Shown in pieces: positions 33,351-43,697 of a DNA stretch of 64,000 nucleotides. How positions within the stretch are numbered: position 1 is the first letter of the stretch; each line of letters begins with the position of its first letter. Source of the DNA: Isoetes taiwanensis. Lineage: Eukaryota > Streptophyta > Lycopodiopsida > Isoetales > Isoetaceae. The position numbers and the translations under genes are program-made. The stretch spans positions 351,844 to 415,843 of the forward strand of contig JAJEKV010000059.1 of the NCBI GenBank assembly GCA_021234155.1, written 5' to 3'. The notes beneath the pieces are model-generated. The model was not told the origin of the DNA. It searched no databases and saw only the letters and a program-made list of their open reading frames with translations.

Positions 33351-35109
33351 CTTATATTGAAAATCTCAAAATTGTGTTTCAAATGTTTGTGTGCGAAACA
33401 AGAAAAGAGAAATGTGATAGATTAGGAAGGATTATGTATTCCATATGTTGTGTCCCGATAGTTTTTCTTTTGCTATGGACAATACAATATAATTTACCAA
33501 CAGGGGAAAAAGATATGATTCGATACAGGTATGAAATTGATAAATGAATGAATGAGAAGATGGGTAAATCTGTAATTATATGATATTTTTGTTAACAAAT
33601 GTCCAGGTGATGCACTCTCTCATCCCTAAGCATCCATCATGTCGAGAAGGTTTTTTTCCTGCCTTTACCTTGAAACGGTTTGTTTATAATTTGAACCACG
33701 TGGATGTTTTAGGTCACCCTATTTAAACCATCACTTTACCACTACCAACTATTCAAAAACTAGTGAATATAAAAGTTGAGATATAGAAAACCAAGTACAA
33801 CATTGTTGGGCTATATATGGTTCGTGTTTATATGGCTTGCGTTTATGTGGTACCAGTCGATATAGAATATCATACTTTCACTTTTTTAATATAGAGAACT
33901 CTTGTGAGCTCATGCATTGTACTTGATCCATGCCGATAGATCATAATTCTATGTCCCTCATTTACAATTGTATGACGTGACAATTATGGAATATGAAATT
34001 GTTTGATTTTTGTAATGCAATTTCCTAACTTTTCTATGCATATACAACCTCAAATTCATGCCATCTCCAAGGCTACAAATAAAGAGCATAATGGCATTAT
34101 TTTTGTGTGGTGTTTATGTGCATGGTTTGGGGTACAAAAATGATTGGTTGTTGTAACTTCCTATTTTGCAGATTGTAATTGCCTTCACGGTATCGTTGAT
34201 TATGCTTGACCATCATAATATAAATATGTTATAAGAAGAATACATATTGTATTGAAGTTGTATTGTCCATTGCCCCGTTTTTTTGAGCTTTCCTTGCAAA
34301 ATGCAGTAAAATTAAGCAAATGCTTGCAAAATGCAATAAAATTAAGCAAATGCGCTAATATTTTCTTGTGTTAGATCAGTGCTTACCAAAACTAAAAACT
34401 AAACTACGATTGATCACATTCCAATTGGTTGGGCCTCTATCACATTACATACAAAAGGCATAGGTGATATTTGATCTTTAGGTTATAATCATGGAACATG
34501 CATAGTATACACAACAACAAATGTAGGCTATCTAAATAGCATTTCTAGTAGTTACTTTACCATGTGAAGGCAAGATAATCTTTCCTCTTTTTTAACACGT
34601 CTAGAGCCATACTTTAAATACTTTTAAGAAACGCTGAATATTGAAACAGACACTGCAGATCTGAGCACATGTTGGTCAGCATGATGCAAATATACAACAC
34701 AACTGAATAACCCTAGATGTGATAGATCTATAGGTGTCCTTGGTCATATAAATGATTAGAAGCATATGCTGATCAACACTTCCAATCACTCTGCAAGATT
34801 TTTTTGTAGCTTTTGAAAAACCACTATTCAAAATCTATAGCCCTGCATTTGAAGGCATTAAATACCTATGCCCTGAGACCCTAGTTGTGGTAGATCCATG
34901 TATGCCCTTGATCATAAAGGATTCAAAGCATCTACTAATCAATCCTTTTGGTCTGCAATTACTCTCCAAAGCTTTTCTATAGGTTTTTCCAATCAAAGTT
35001 TAAAAGCATGCATTTGAAGCCTTTAAATACACTTGTGTTCTTGACAAAGATTAAAGTTCAAAAAAGACTTCTAGAAAAGCATGGCTGAAGCATTGCATGT
35101 TGCAGAGCA
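33351..35109. other. AT-rich intergenic DNA with an old 190-bp duplication
   Basis: No gene. Two diverged copies of a unit of about 190 bp occur near 34650-34850 and 34850-35040, sharing CCCTAGNTGTGNTAGATC and GCATTTGAAG motifs. Confidence 0.4.
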
Positions 35110-35613
35110 GGGATAGGTTCTATACGTACAAAATTAAAATTCCTGACGTATAAAGTCAAAAAATACGTATTTTTTAATAAAATACGTATTTAACGTATTA
35201 AAACCTCACGCCACGAAAAAAAAAAAATTTCGCTGCACTTCAAAAAGTTTTCGTGAAAGTCTGACGCGAATTTTTTCGCCAGTCGTAAACTTGAAAAAGC
35301 GTCTGTGACGGCAAAAAAAATTTTTTTTTCAGCGTCTGCAGAACCTTCAGATCACAGACGTCTGTGAAAAAATTTTCACAGACGCTTTCATGCTATTTTC
35401 CGGCGACGCAAAATTCAAAAAAAAAAAAAAAACGCGAAATATCGTTACAGACGCTAAAAATTTTCACGTCGCGGCTCCGCGTTGTTTTCACAGACGCCGA
35501 AAATCTTCCGCCGGAATTTTTTGCCGATATTTTTACGTTTTATCCGCAAATATGTGTCGATCATACAATTCATAACGTATTCGTATAAAACGCACAACGA
35601 TTGAACCTATCCC
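35110..35613. mobile_element. MITE of about 504 bp rich in ACAGACG palindromes
   Basis: GGGATAGGTTC at 35110-35120 is exactly inverted at 35603-35613. The interior is full of self-complementary units, for example CAGACGTCTG at 35355 and TGTGAAAAAATTTTCACA at 35361-35378, plus repeated GCGTCTGTGA and its complement, and ATACGTATTTTTTAATAAAA near the left end. Reading frames inside are artefacts. The flanks do not show a clean target duplication. Confidence 0.7.
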
Positions 35614-37033
35614 CGTGCGGCAGGCAACATCAAATTGATTTTGGTCGGTGAGCTCCTCTCGTAAGTGATCATCTGATGACAAGAATCCCCGCACCATAAA
35701 AGAGGAGAAAATGTAGCTAAGGTCTTAAAATTGTGGATTTTCGAAAAGTGTAGATTGAAGGTCCCGCCATACCCATTGCAACGGTGCTTTCAAAACTATA
35801 AGCTCGAAAGAGATCAAAGTGAATTAAGAATAAATACCTGCAAAGTAGGACATCATATAGTAGCCTGTATAGAGCAACGGAGAAAAACATTCTGGTAGAG
35901 AAATCCAAGCTTTGATTTCATTGCTTACTCCAGACAGAGCTCAGTTGAACATCCCGAGCTATAATTTCTGCAAACTTTAAAACATAACATTTCCATACTT
36001 TAAATTTCCAACCATCGTGTTATGCAAGATTAGAGTCGGCAGCTGTTTCATTTATGAGACGAAGAAAAAAGGCTGAAATGAAAGTTTTTTTTGGCCTAAC
36101 CCATAAGAGGCTTGAGGGAGCCATATCCGATGCTGCAAGCTAGGGTTCGGAGCCTTCTTTTCAGGATCAATCTTGGCTGTCTCAACACATTGGTAAATCT
36201 GGGTCACCTTAAAACTTTGCAATGTAGGATGTCTTCTGCCATAATCCGAATCTCGCACCGCATGAAGCTCTGTTGCAAAACAGAATCCACTTTAATGCTG
36301 ACCTTGTAGACTCATGTGCAAGAAGGAAACACAATTTTAGCAATGCACCCTCTCTTAAAAGACCCTGCATTCACATTCTTAAAACTGCCTGATGCAATGA
36401 CAAAGCTCATTTAGGTAGGCCATGAAGGAATACAGGAAAAGTAGATACCTTAGAAATTGTATTTGATCTTCCTTGCCACACTCAGTATCAGATAGAAGGA
36501 CATTTTATCCGGAACAAACAAATCACAATCAACCTCCAGGACATACAATGCGAAGCTCATCTGCTCCAGGAATAGATTGGCAATATACATACTCATTGTT
36601 GTAGCTCTTCTTTGCAAGTGGCAGATGCCATATCAGGTGTCAGTCTGCTCCAGCAAGTATTCTTAGGACCACAACCATCCTTTAAAGTAACTGAGAAGTT
36701 CAGAAACAAAATTACAACAAGGGACGAAGAAACCATACCTTACATGTCTTGAAGAATTGGCTCAGTAACTTATGACGAACAAAAGCACCAAAAGCGGAAA
36801 AAAATGCTTCTAACAAAATGCCACAGCCATCTCCTTTTACCATTTCACATATCACAAATAATAAAAATCAAGAGCAAACGGTGTCCCTCTTTTGATGCTA
36901 CTAACTCGGCCCAAGAGTGCAGGCCTTGCAGATCTTGTGCATGGCTATTTAATCCAGAATCATGGATTTGAGATGGATGACCTAGGAAGGAGTTCATCCT
37001 TGGGAGCTGTAAGGACTCGCATGAGTTGCAGGT
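35614..37033. other. Intergenic DNA, no gene supported
   Basis: Small frames on both strands (35717-35908, 36052-36309, 36845-37075) have no recognisable motif. Confidence 0.35.
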
Positions 37034-37215
37034 AAATGTCGTTTTCCTTTGTTTCACCGAATAGAAGGAAAACAAGGTTCTACAAATACGGAGGTAGTTA
37101 GCATTTTAGTTATTCTGTCATTTTCCTCTAGCTCCCTATTTAGTTTCTTTTCCGTCCCTTTTCTTCTTTATCAGCTCTCTCGTTGCATCTCTCTTTCTCC
37201 TTCCTAGTGTTGGGC
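37034..37215. repeat. Direct repeat copy 1 (182 bp)
   Basis: Runs from AAATGTCGTTTTCC to CCTAGTGTTGGGC. It is nearly identical to 39330-39511 (about six substitutions) in the same orientation, 2.1 kb apart. TG-start or CA-end LTR features are not clear. Confidence 0.8.
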
Positions 37216-39329
37216 GATCCTGCCGACTCTTTTCTTTTCCTGCTGACTCTGTTCTTTTCCTTTCCTGTTTACTTTCTTGTTTATGCCTGCGACCTAAGTT
37301 TTTTCTCTTTTTCCTGCTACGGTTTTCATGTTCACGATCCTTTCCTTAGTTTTATCTAGGGTCTTCTTTATTCCCCTTTTTTCGATTTCTTTCGTAACAG
37401 TTTCTTTGGTAGATGCTCTCTAAAGCTTGAAACCAAATCAAGTCTTTGCTCTCCACACCTTTTGTGCGCATGTGCATCAATCCGAAAGAGGAGATTCATG
37501 GAAAGAGCGAAAGGGCAAGAGATCATTCCTTGAAGTATCAAGATTTTCGAGCGATTTGCACTCCTAGAATGCCATATATCCAAACTAATAGAAAAACACG
37601 ATAAAGGTAACTTTTTGATTTGTAATGGAAAGAGCCTAATCTACATTTGAGTCAGGGAAAGGTTGAGAGTGGCCTTCTGGATATTCTGAAGGAAGCAGAG
37701 CTTCATAAGAAAGTTTAAAGGATTGGTGGTTTCGTCAAGATTGAATACTTTGGGTTCTCTCTCTATGTGTTTGCTGTCTTAAATTTTTCCTGTGTGTTCA
37801 CTTTGGCTGCTTGGAATGGTTACCTGTGTTATGCCATTTTCGATAAATATGTGACCCCGTGATTATACGCTTGTGTCTACCCCGTTCTGCAACAAAAGTC
37901 AAGCAGTTTTCGGGATCATCTTCTGGAATCAATTTTTTCATACATCAATCGCTTCACCTGTGTTTGCTTTTCCGAAATCAATCCTGTGTTACCTCTTCAA
38001 ATTCTTGTCTGTGGCGACCTCGACTGCTAGAAGGGGCCTGTGACTGTCGATTTCAAGACCTGGGTTTTCTTGCTTGCTATAAATTACGTAAATCGGGCCA
38101 TTTTTTACCGTGGTTCTGTCTGTTTTTTGCAATTCCCGGCACCTTAACCCGCCTTTGGCCGAACCAAAAACCGCGGGTCGAAGGCGTAACACCTAATGAA
38201 GCCAAAATCATAGCCCAACTGGAGGCATGATAGTATTGTGGTTTGAGCCGGAATGAAGCCTAAGGTCATGGCCTGTTCTTCCCGATCTGTAGCACAGAGT
38301 CATAGCCTTGTTTCTGTTTCGACCTAACTATTCTGGCTTTCTTAGCCCTAAATTTAGTCCTATCATAAATATCTAGTTTTCTATTTGGGGCATACCTCCG
38401 GTATATCGACCAAGATATAAGTTTCCCTCGATATAGGAACATTGAGATTTGAGTTTCATTTTTTTCCTCCAAGTTGTAGCTAGTTGCCGGACAAGGCCGT
38501 TAGAGTTTTGAGTGGTGTGGTTTATTGCTAATGGCATAGATTCTTAAGACCAATTGCAAAAATGATAGCACTACGCAACCAAGATTGCGTTTAGTCCAGT
38601 TGGGGAAGAACTAGTTTCCTTTTTTAATCTTTAACATAAATTAAACTCTTATTTTGGTATTTTAAGTTGATTTTTTATGGACCAAGGAACTCTATGAATG
38701 TTTGTTAAAGGCCTTGCTACAAGATGGAGGGGTTATATTTGATGCACGTGCCTGTGTATGGTTATGGTTATTATTTGACGTTTGTCAGAGGTTTTAAATA
38801 TCTTAACTATACTGGATATTGGTTAATGGCCTTGTTTTAGGGCTCCAATTCTTGAAGATTGTTAAGTTGCTAACATTGGTTTCTCACAGACTTTTAAGTG
38901 ATGTTGGTATGTTTGGCATATATCCATTTCTTTCTCAGTCTTGTCCTTTCATTTATGCCATTTTTGCTTAGTTTTCACTCAAAGTCCATTTGTCTCTATG
39001 CCTCCATGTACACAATCTGCTACACACTCTGTTATACTGCTTTTGCGTGCATGCACCTTCAAAGTGGAGCCTATGTTTCCTTTTCAAGGTGGGTATTTGG
39101 TTGAGTGCCAAGCCTCTTAAAATAAACTTTATTATTATATTGAGATACATTCTTTGTTCCCCTAATCCTTCTCTTTTATTAACCTTTGCCCACTACATAT
39201 TCATGTTGCGTAGAAGATTTTCTCTGCACAGGTTTTGGAACTGGAAATTGTGCGGCCTTCTAAGATTACATTGCTTTTCTCTGCCTCTATTTCAGCATTC
39301 TTGTCCATGTCTATCTGTAGTATTTCTAG
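37216..39329. other. Spacer between the 182-bp repeats
   Basis: T-rich at the left, with no recognisable protein. If the 182-bp repeats are LTR-like, this would be a non-coding internal region, but no primer site or polypurine tract was found. Confidence 0.35.
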
Positions 39330-39511
39330 AAATGTCGTTTTCCTTTGTTTCACCGAATAGAAGGAAAATAAGGTTCTAGAAATACGGAGGTGGTTAGCAT
39401 TTTAGTTATTTTGTCATTTTCCTCTAGCTCCCTATTTAGTTTCTGTTCCGTCCCTTTTCTTCTTTATCAGCTCTCTCGTTGCATCTCTCTTTCTCCTTCC
39501 TAGTGTTGGGC
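39330..39511. repeat. Direct repeat copy 2 (182 bp)
   Basis: See copy at 37034. Its left flank, TTCTTGTCCATGTCTATCTG (with TAGTATTTCTAGAA), recurs at 40084-40118, so a larger rearrangement or nested insertion lies between about 39330 and 40118. Confidence 0.8.
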
Positions 39512-39570
39512 CCCACCCCCCCTCCCGTTTCCCAATTTGTGAACCTTAATTGTGTAAGCTAATATTTTGT

Positions 39571-39722
39571 TGGAGGCCTAGTGCCTGGTTGAGGCCCTCG
39601 TGCGTGGATGGAGGCCTTTGTGCCTAGTTGAGGCCTGTGTGCCTAGTGGAGGCCCTTGTGCCTGGTTGGAAGCCTTGGTGGCTGGTTGGAGGCTCTGATG
39701 CCTGGATGGCCTTGGTGGCTTT
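39571..39722. repeat. Tandem repeat of about 21 bp
   Basis: Seven irregular copies of GAGGCCTTTGTGCCTGGTTG. Minus-strand frames here are repeat artefacts. Confidence 0.75.
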
Positions 39723-39939
39723 TGGTCATTTTCTTGTGTATGCAGGGAAGCAGGTGGTAAGCGCATTTTGGAACTTGAACAAGGTGTTTGGATTCTAGGC
39801 TCAAGACGAAGTTCAATAGGGAAGGCAACTCGAACATGAGTTTAATTTCAACTTCTTTGTTGTAATATTTATTTCACCCGACAAGGCTGGTCAGCATGAG
39901 GGTACAAATTATATTACATTTTATGACCCTAGCATAGGT

Positions 39940-40000
39940 TAGTGATCCCATTATTGTCAGGGTTTTTCCTCGAAAACCCGAAAGGGCGAGGTTTTTTAAT
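39940..40000 (+). other. LINE-type 3' end motif
   Basis: TCAGGGTTTTTCCTCGAAAA, then CCCGAAAGGGCGAGG and TTTTTTAATCCC, parallels GGTTTTTCCCTTGAAAACCT, CGAGGCAGG and GGTTTTTCAATCC at 58797-58840, just after the LINE coding end there. Probably the 3' end of a truncated copy of a related LINE. Confidence 0.4.
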
Positions 40001-40479
40001 CCCGGCCATAATGGTTTCACTATCTGAGTCTCAATATGTACTTGGACTGAGTTTGGTTACGAAAGGAGATGACATGAGCAGATTCTTGTCCATGTCTATC
40101 TGTAGTATTTCTAGAATCATAAACGAAAGGGAGTTTTTAGGGTAATCGACCTGGGCCATAACGCTGAAAAGAATGAAGTCTGAAGATCCAAGTTGCCGCG
40201 GGATGCTGAGAAACAACAAAAAAACTGCACTCGTTGAGCAATGCAAGGCCGATGCATTGTAGAGCTCTTGCAGTGAAGTCACAGGGCAAAAAAATTTGTG
40301 CTTTTCATTTGATCTCCAGCCTTTTCTAGTCAGACGACGAAGATGCCATTGCTATTGCAAAGAATCAATTACATGAGATCTGGAGTTTTCATTGCCTGGA
40401 AGCGGAAGGTGATGCCGAGCTTTGCCTCCATAGCTGTTGCAGACCTTCCCGCTTCGCCATAGCTGAGGAAGCCCTAAAT

Positions 40480-40584
40480 CGCTGGAACGAAAATAAAAGG
40501 GCTATCTCAACCGTCCAATAATCTTATCAAATCTTGACCGTCAGATCTAGGGCGTGGTCCATTACAAAACATTATAATATAAGA
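40480..40584 (-). mobile_element. Helitron 5' terminus (minus), partner end not found
   Basis: Minus-strand reading from 40584 is TCTTATATTATAATG, followed by a T and then subterminal GACGGTTGAGATAGC, as in the ends at 29604 and 52550. The expected hairpin-CTAG end to the left was not seen, so the element is truncated or its other end has diverged. Confidence 0.5.
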
Positions 40585-40613
40585 TGACCATGTTATGTAA
40601 CAAACATTTGCTC

Positions 40614-40894
40614 GATCCCCGACGTGGTAGAACTTAAAAGCCTATACGTGTCCTCCACTTTGGCTGCCGCAAGGCAGTGGGATATAGCTAGCTAGTCTGT
40701 ACAAGATTAGTCTAGCATGGACCTTAAACAAAAATAAAAAATACTCGTGACTTCCTAAGGCGGGAGATATCCTGCCTACAAAGTGTGCATGTAAGGCAAA
40801 AGTTTTGTCCAACGGATGTGTGGTGAGTTGGTATAGGCCTAGTAATGCCAAAATAAATGTTCATTTGGTCATGGGTTCAAATTTTGCCAATGTA
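40614..40894 (+). repeat. tRNA-like tandem repeat, unit 1
   Basis: Starts GATCCCCGACGTGG, runs through an A-rich AAACAAAAATAAAAAAT, then a tRNA-like part: TGGTGAGTTGG (A-box-like, 40821-40831) and GGTTCAAATT (B-box-like, 40874-40883). It stops at ATGTA, the duplication made by the inserted TIR element. The layout suggests a SINE-derived tandem array. Confidence 0.65.
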
Positions 40895-43099
40895 ACAAGG
40901 TTTAAAATGAAACGCACTTATTTAAGAAGTGCGTTTAAAGGACTCTTTTACTATCTTGTGTCTAAAGATTTATAAAACTGCTCATGAAAACAGACATTTT
41001 AGGAAGACTTAACATTAAGGAGAAGAACAACAAAGAAAAATATCTCATTTTAGAGGGGAAAAGGACCACTACGAAAGCCAAAGATTTATTATGGGGCAAA
41101 CTCATATGAAAAAATTAGACGCTTTTGTATCTTATCCCTTAGAACGTTTATATTGGCTGTTATAGAAGACAAAAAATTTGTTATTTCACAACCATTTTGG
41201 CTAAACATCCTAATTGACCTTAAAAGACATTGGGAGACAGTTGAACAAACTGCTTGAATGAAAAATTATTGTTTTTGCATCATATGGTATTACAAATGAT
41301 AATACATCCACGAAATCATGCAGTTAGTTGAAGTTCCAACTGACGATGCCGTATAAATTTATACCGAGGAAACAGAAGTTGAAGTAGTGAAGCTCTGTGA
41401 TTACATGGCCTTCTTTGTTGTTCTCGGAGATGTATTCATCATGTCTTTGGGCTTGCACAATACCAATCCACAATATAGTGATGTTGAGAAGATAGTCAAG
41501 CTCCTTGTCAATGTTGAGAGTCTTCAAAGACAATTCCATCATCCTCAGAAAAGCATGCCACCGCACATTTCTCCACAGAGAAGTATTTGTCTATCTTGCT
41601 TTTTTTTTGTCTGTTTGCAAAGAAATAGGTAAACTTTTGAGGGGTTGCTACTCCTCGCACCCCTATGGACAAACTACGTAGTTTCCTTCTCGTTGAACAC
41701 ATGTGTCTCCATAACATTTTGGGGTCCTTTGCCTTTAGAAACAGTTTTTGAGCTTCCTAAAGTGAAGTTAGCATGTGTGTAGAGAAAAAAAAGTAAAAAA
41801 TAACAACGGATTCGACTAATTTATGCTCTAACATTGCATTACAAGGTCGAGAATTTAGAACTATTTTAGAACTTTTGAACTAAAAACTAAGAAAGCGCAT
41901 AAAATTATCCCTTGAGTGTGTTATTTCAACAGTATTAAGTTGCAAAAACCTTTGGGAGCAAGAAAGACCCCACAAGATTTTGCACGATATAAACTTATAC
42001 TCCTGGACTACATATTTTATGTATATATATATATATCTATATACATCTTATACATGTTAATATATATATATATATTCAATATATATACGTTCACATATTT
42101 GTATATATAAAAAAAAAACGGTATAAATTTATACCGCAGGAAGTCTCGCGGTATAGATTTATACCGCAAGACTTTTCTTTTTTTCGGATATATATATATG
42201 TAAATATATATATTATATATATATTATATATTTATATAATATACATATATATATATCTTTGGTATAAATTTAGACCGAGAAAACTCTTGCGGTATAAATT
42301 TATACCGCTTGGGTCCTCTTGCGGTATAAATTTATACCGCTCGAGTCCTTTTGCTGTATAAATTTATACCGCTCGAGTTCTTTTGTTGTATAAATCTATA
42401 CCGCTCAAGTCTTCTTGCGGTATAAATTTATACCGTGCGAACTCTCTAGCATACTATGTCCACATATTACTATCTATTAAGGTATAAATTTATACCATCT
42501 TGAAATTTATTTGGAAGAAACTAAAGACTACAGAGAACAAATAAATTACAAAGTTTAAAAAAGTCCAGATTTGGATACATACGTCGCCATCGCGGTATAC
42601 AAAAGTCTATAGCAAGCTGGAGGAGCAAATAAGAGCAAGTGTATAAAGCAAAGCGCAAGCATCTTCGACTTCACCTCGCGTGTGAGGCATACTTTAAGGT
42701 GACAATATTTGCTTCATTGAGGCAATATCAAAATGTGTTGCATTTTTTGCAATTTTGTTCATAATTTTGTAGTGAATTTATAAACTTTGAACTAAATACG
42801 TTTTTGGGCACTCTTAGCTTCTTTGTCGCTTTTTTTTCAATGTCTATTTTGTTTTGTCCTTAAAAATATTACTATTTCTCAAACCAAACTAGGGGGCCAA
42901 AAAATGGTACCAAACAATTTTGAATGGAAGCTGAGTTCAAATTCCCCTCCAAAAATGGTGCCTAAAATATTCAAATTGTCACACTTGTCACAAATATACC
43001 AAGAAAAGGGCATTTTTAAGGGAATTTTAGGGAATCTTTCAAAGATTCCTTTTGAAGTGCGTTTGCAGCAAATAAGTGCGTTTCATTTTAAACTTTGTT
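40895..43099. mobile_element. TIR DNA transposon, 2205 bp, inside the tRNA-like array
   Basis: The left end ACAAGGTTTAAAATGAAACG and following CACTTATT are inverted at the right end (43072-43099). ATGTA flanks both sides (40890-40894, 43100-43104), and removing the element restores the array unit as seen uninterrupted at 43405-43430. The left end also holds a hairpin, AAACGCACTT-ATTTAAG-AAGTGCGTTT. The right subterminal GGGAATTTTAGGGAAT matches the 19.05-21.98 kb element. No transposase is seen. The interior carries an array of GGTATAAATTTATACC. Confidence 0.82.
42115..42500. repeat. Palindromic 32-bp array of GCGGTATAAATTTATACCGC
   Basis: The 20-bp perfect palindrome or close variants occur at about 42118, 42150, 42260, 42291, 42323, 42355, 42387, 42418 and 42480; the middle ones are 31-32 bp apart with CTCGAGTCCTTTT-type spacers. 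An outlying copy is at 41350. Flanking (AT)n runs at 42020-42080 and 42190-42255 add to the secondary structure. Confidence 0.85.
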
Positions 43100-43104
43100 A
43101 TGTA

Positions 43105-43584
43105 TGTTTATCTTTGGGAGTTGGTTACTGGGGTTATACGATGATGATCCCCGACGTGGTAGAACTTAAAAGCCTATACGTGTCCTCCACTCAGTGGGAT
43201 ATAGCTAGCTAGTCTGTACAAGATTAGTCTAGCATGGACCTTAAACAAAAATAAAAAATACTCGTGACTTCCTAAGGCGGGAGATATCCTGCCTACAAAG
43301 TGTGCATGTAAGGCAAAAGTTTTGCCCAACGGATGTGTGGTGAGTTGGTATAGGCTTAGTAATGCCAAAATAAATGTTCATTTGGTCATGGGTTCAAATC
43401 TTGCCAATGTATTTTTATCTTTGGGAGTTGGTTATCATGGGGTTATACGACGATGATCCCCGACGTGGTAGAACTTAAAAGCCTATATGTGTCCTCCACT
43501 TTGGCTGCCGCAAGGCAGTGGGATATAGCTAGCTAGTCTGTACAAGATTAGTCTAGCATGGACCTTAAACAAAAATAAAAAATA
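43105..43584 (+). repeat. tRNA-like tandem repeat, units 2 and 3
   Basis: GATCCCCGACGTGG starts again at 43146 and 43455 (309 bp apart). Unit 2 has lost 15 bp (TTGGCTGCCGCAAGG) that units 1 and 3 keep. Between them lie the A-box-like TGGTGAGTTGG (43338-43348) and GGTTCAAATC (43391-43400). The last unit ends in an A-rich tail at 43566-43584. Confidence 0.65.
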
Positions 43585-43697
43585 GGCGAACGTCGTAGAA
43601 CATTTCGCATATACCAAGTTCTACCAGTTCTACCAGTTCTCCCGCCTTTTTTCCTTCTTGCTGACGCTCCCTGAACATATACGACACTTTTGAAACA

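Noticed and set aside
38898-39379. Hydrophobic frames of 68 and 129 residues resembling membrane proteins
   Set aside because: T-rich DNA gives Leu/Phe/Ser runs; no start context, homologous pattern or partner exon.
41916-42110. 64-residue Ile/Tyr-rich frame
   Set aside because: Product of (AT)n runs next to the palindromic array.
43330-43409. A functional tRNA gene
   Set aside because: Only box-like motifs are present; no acceptor or anticodon stem could be built by eye, and it is part of a tandem repeat.
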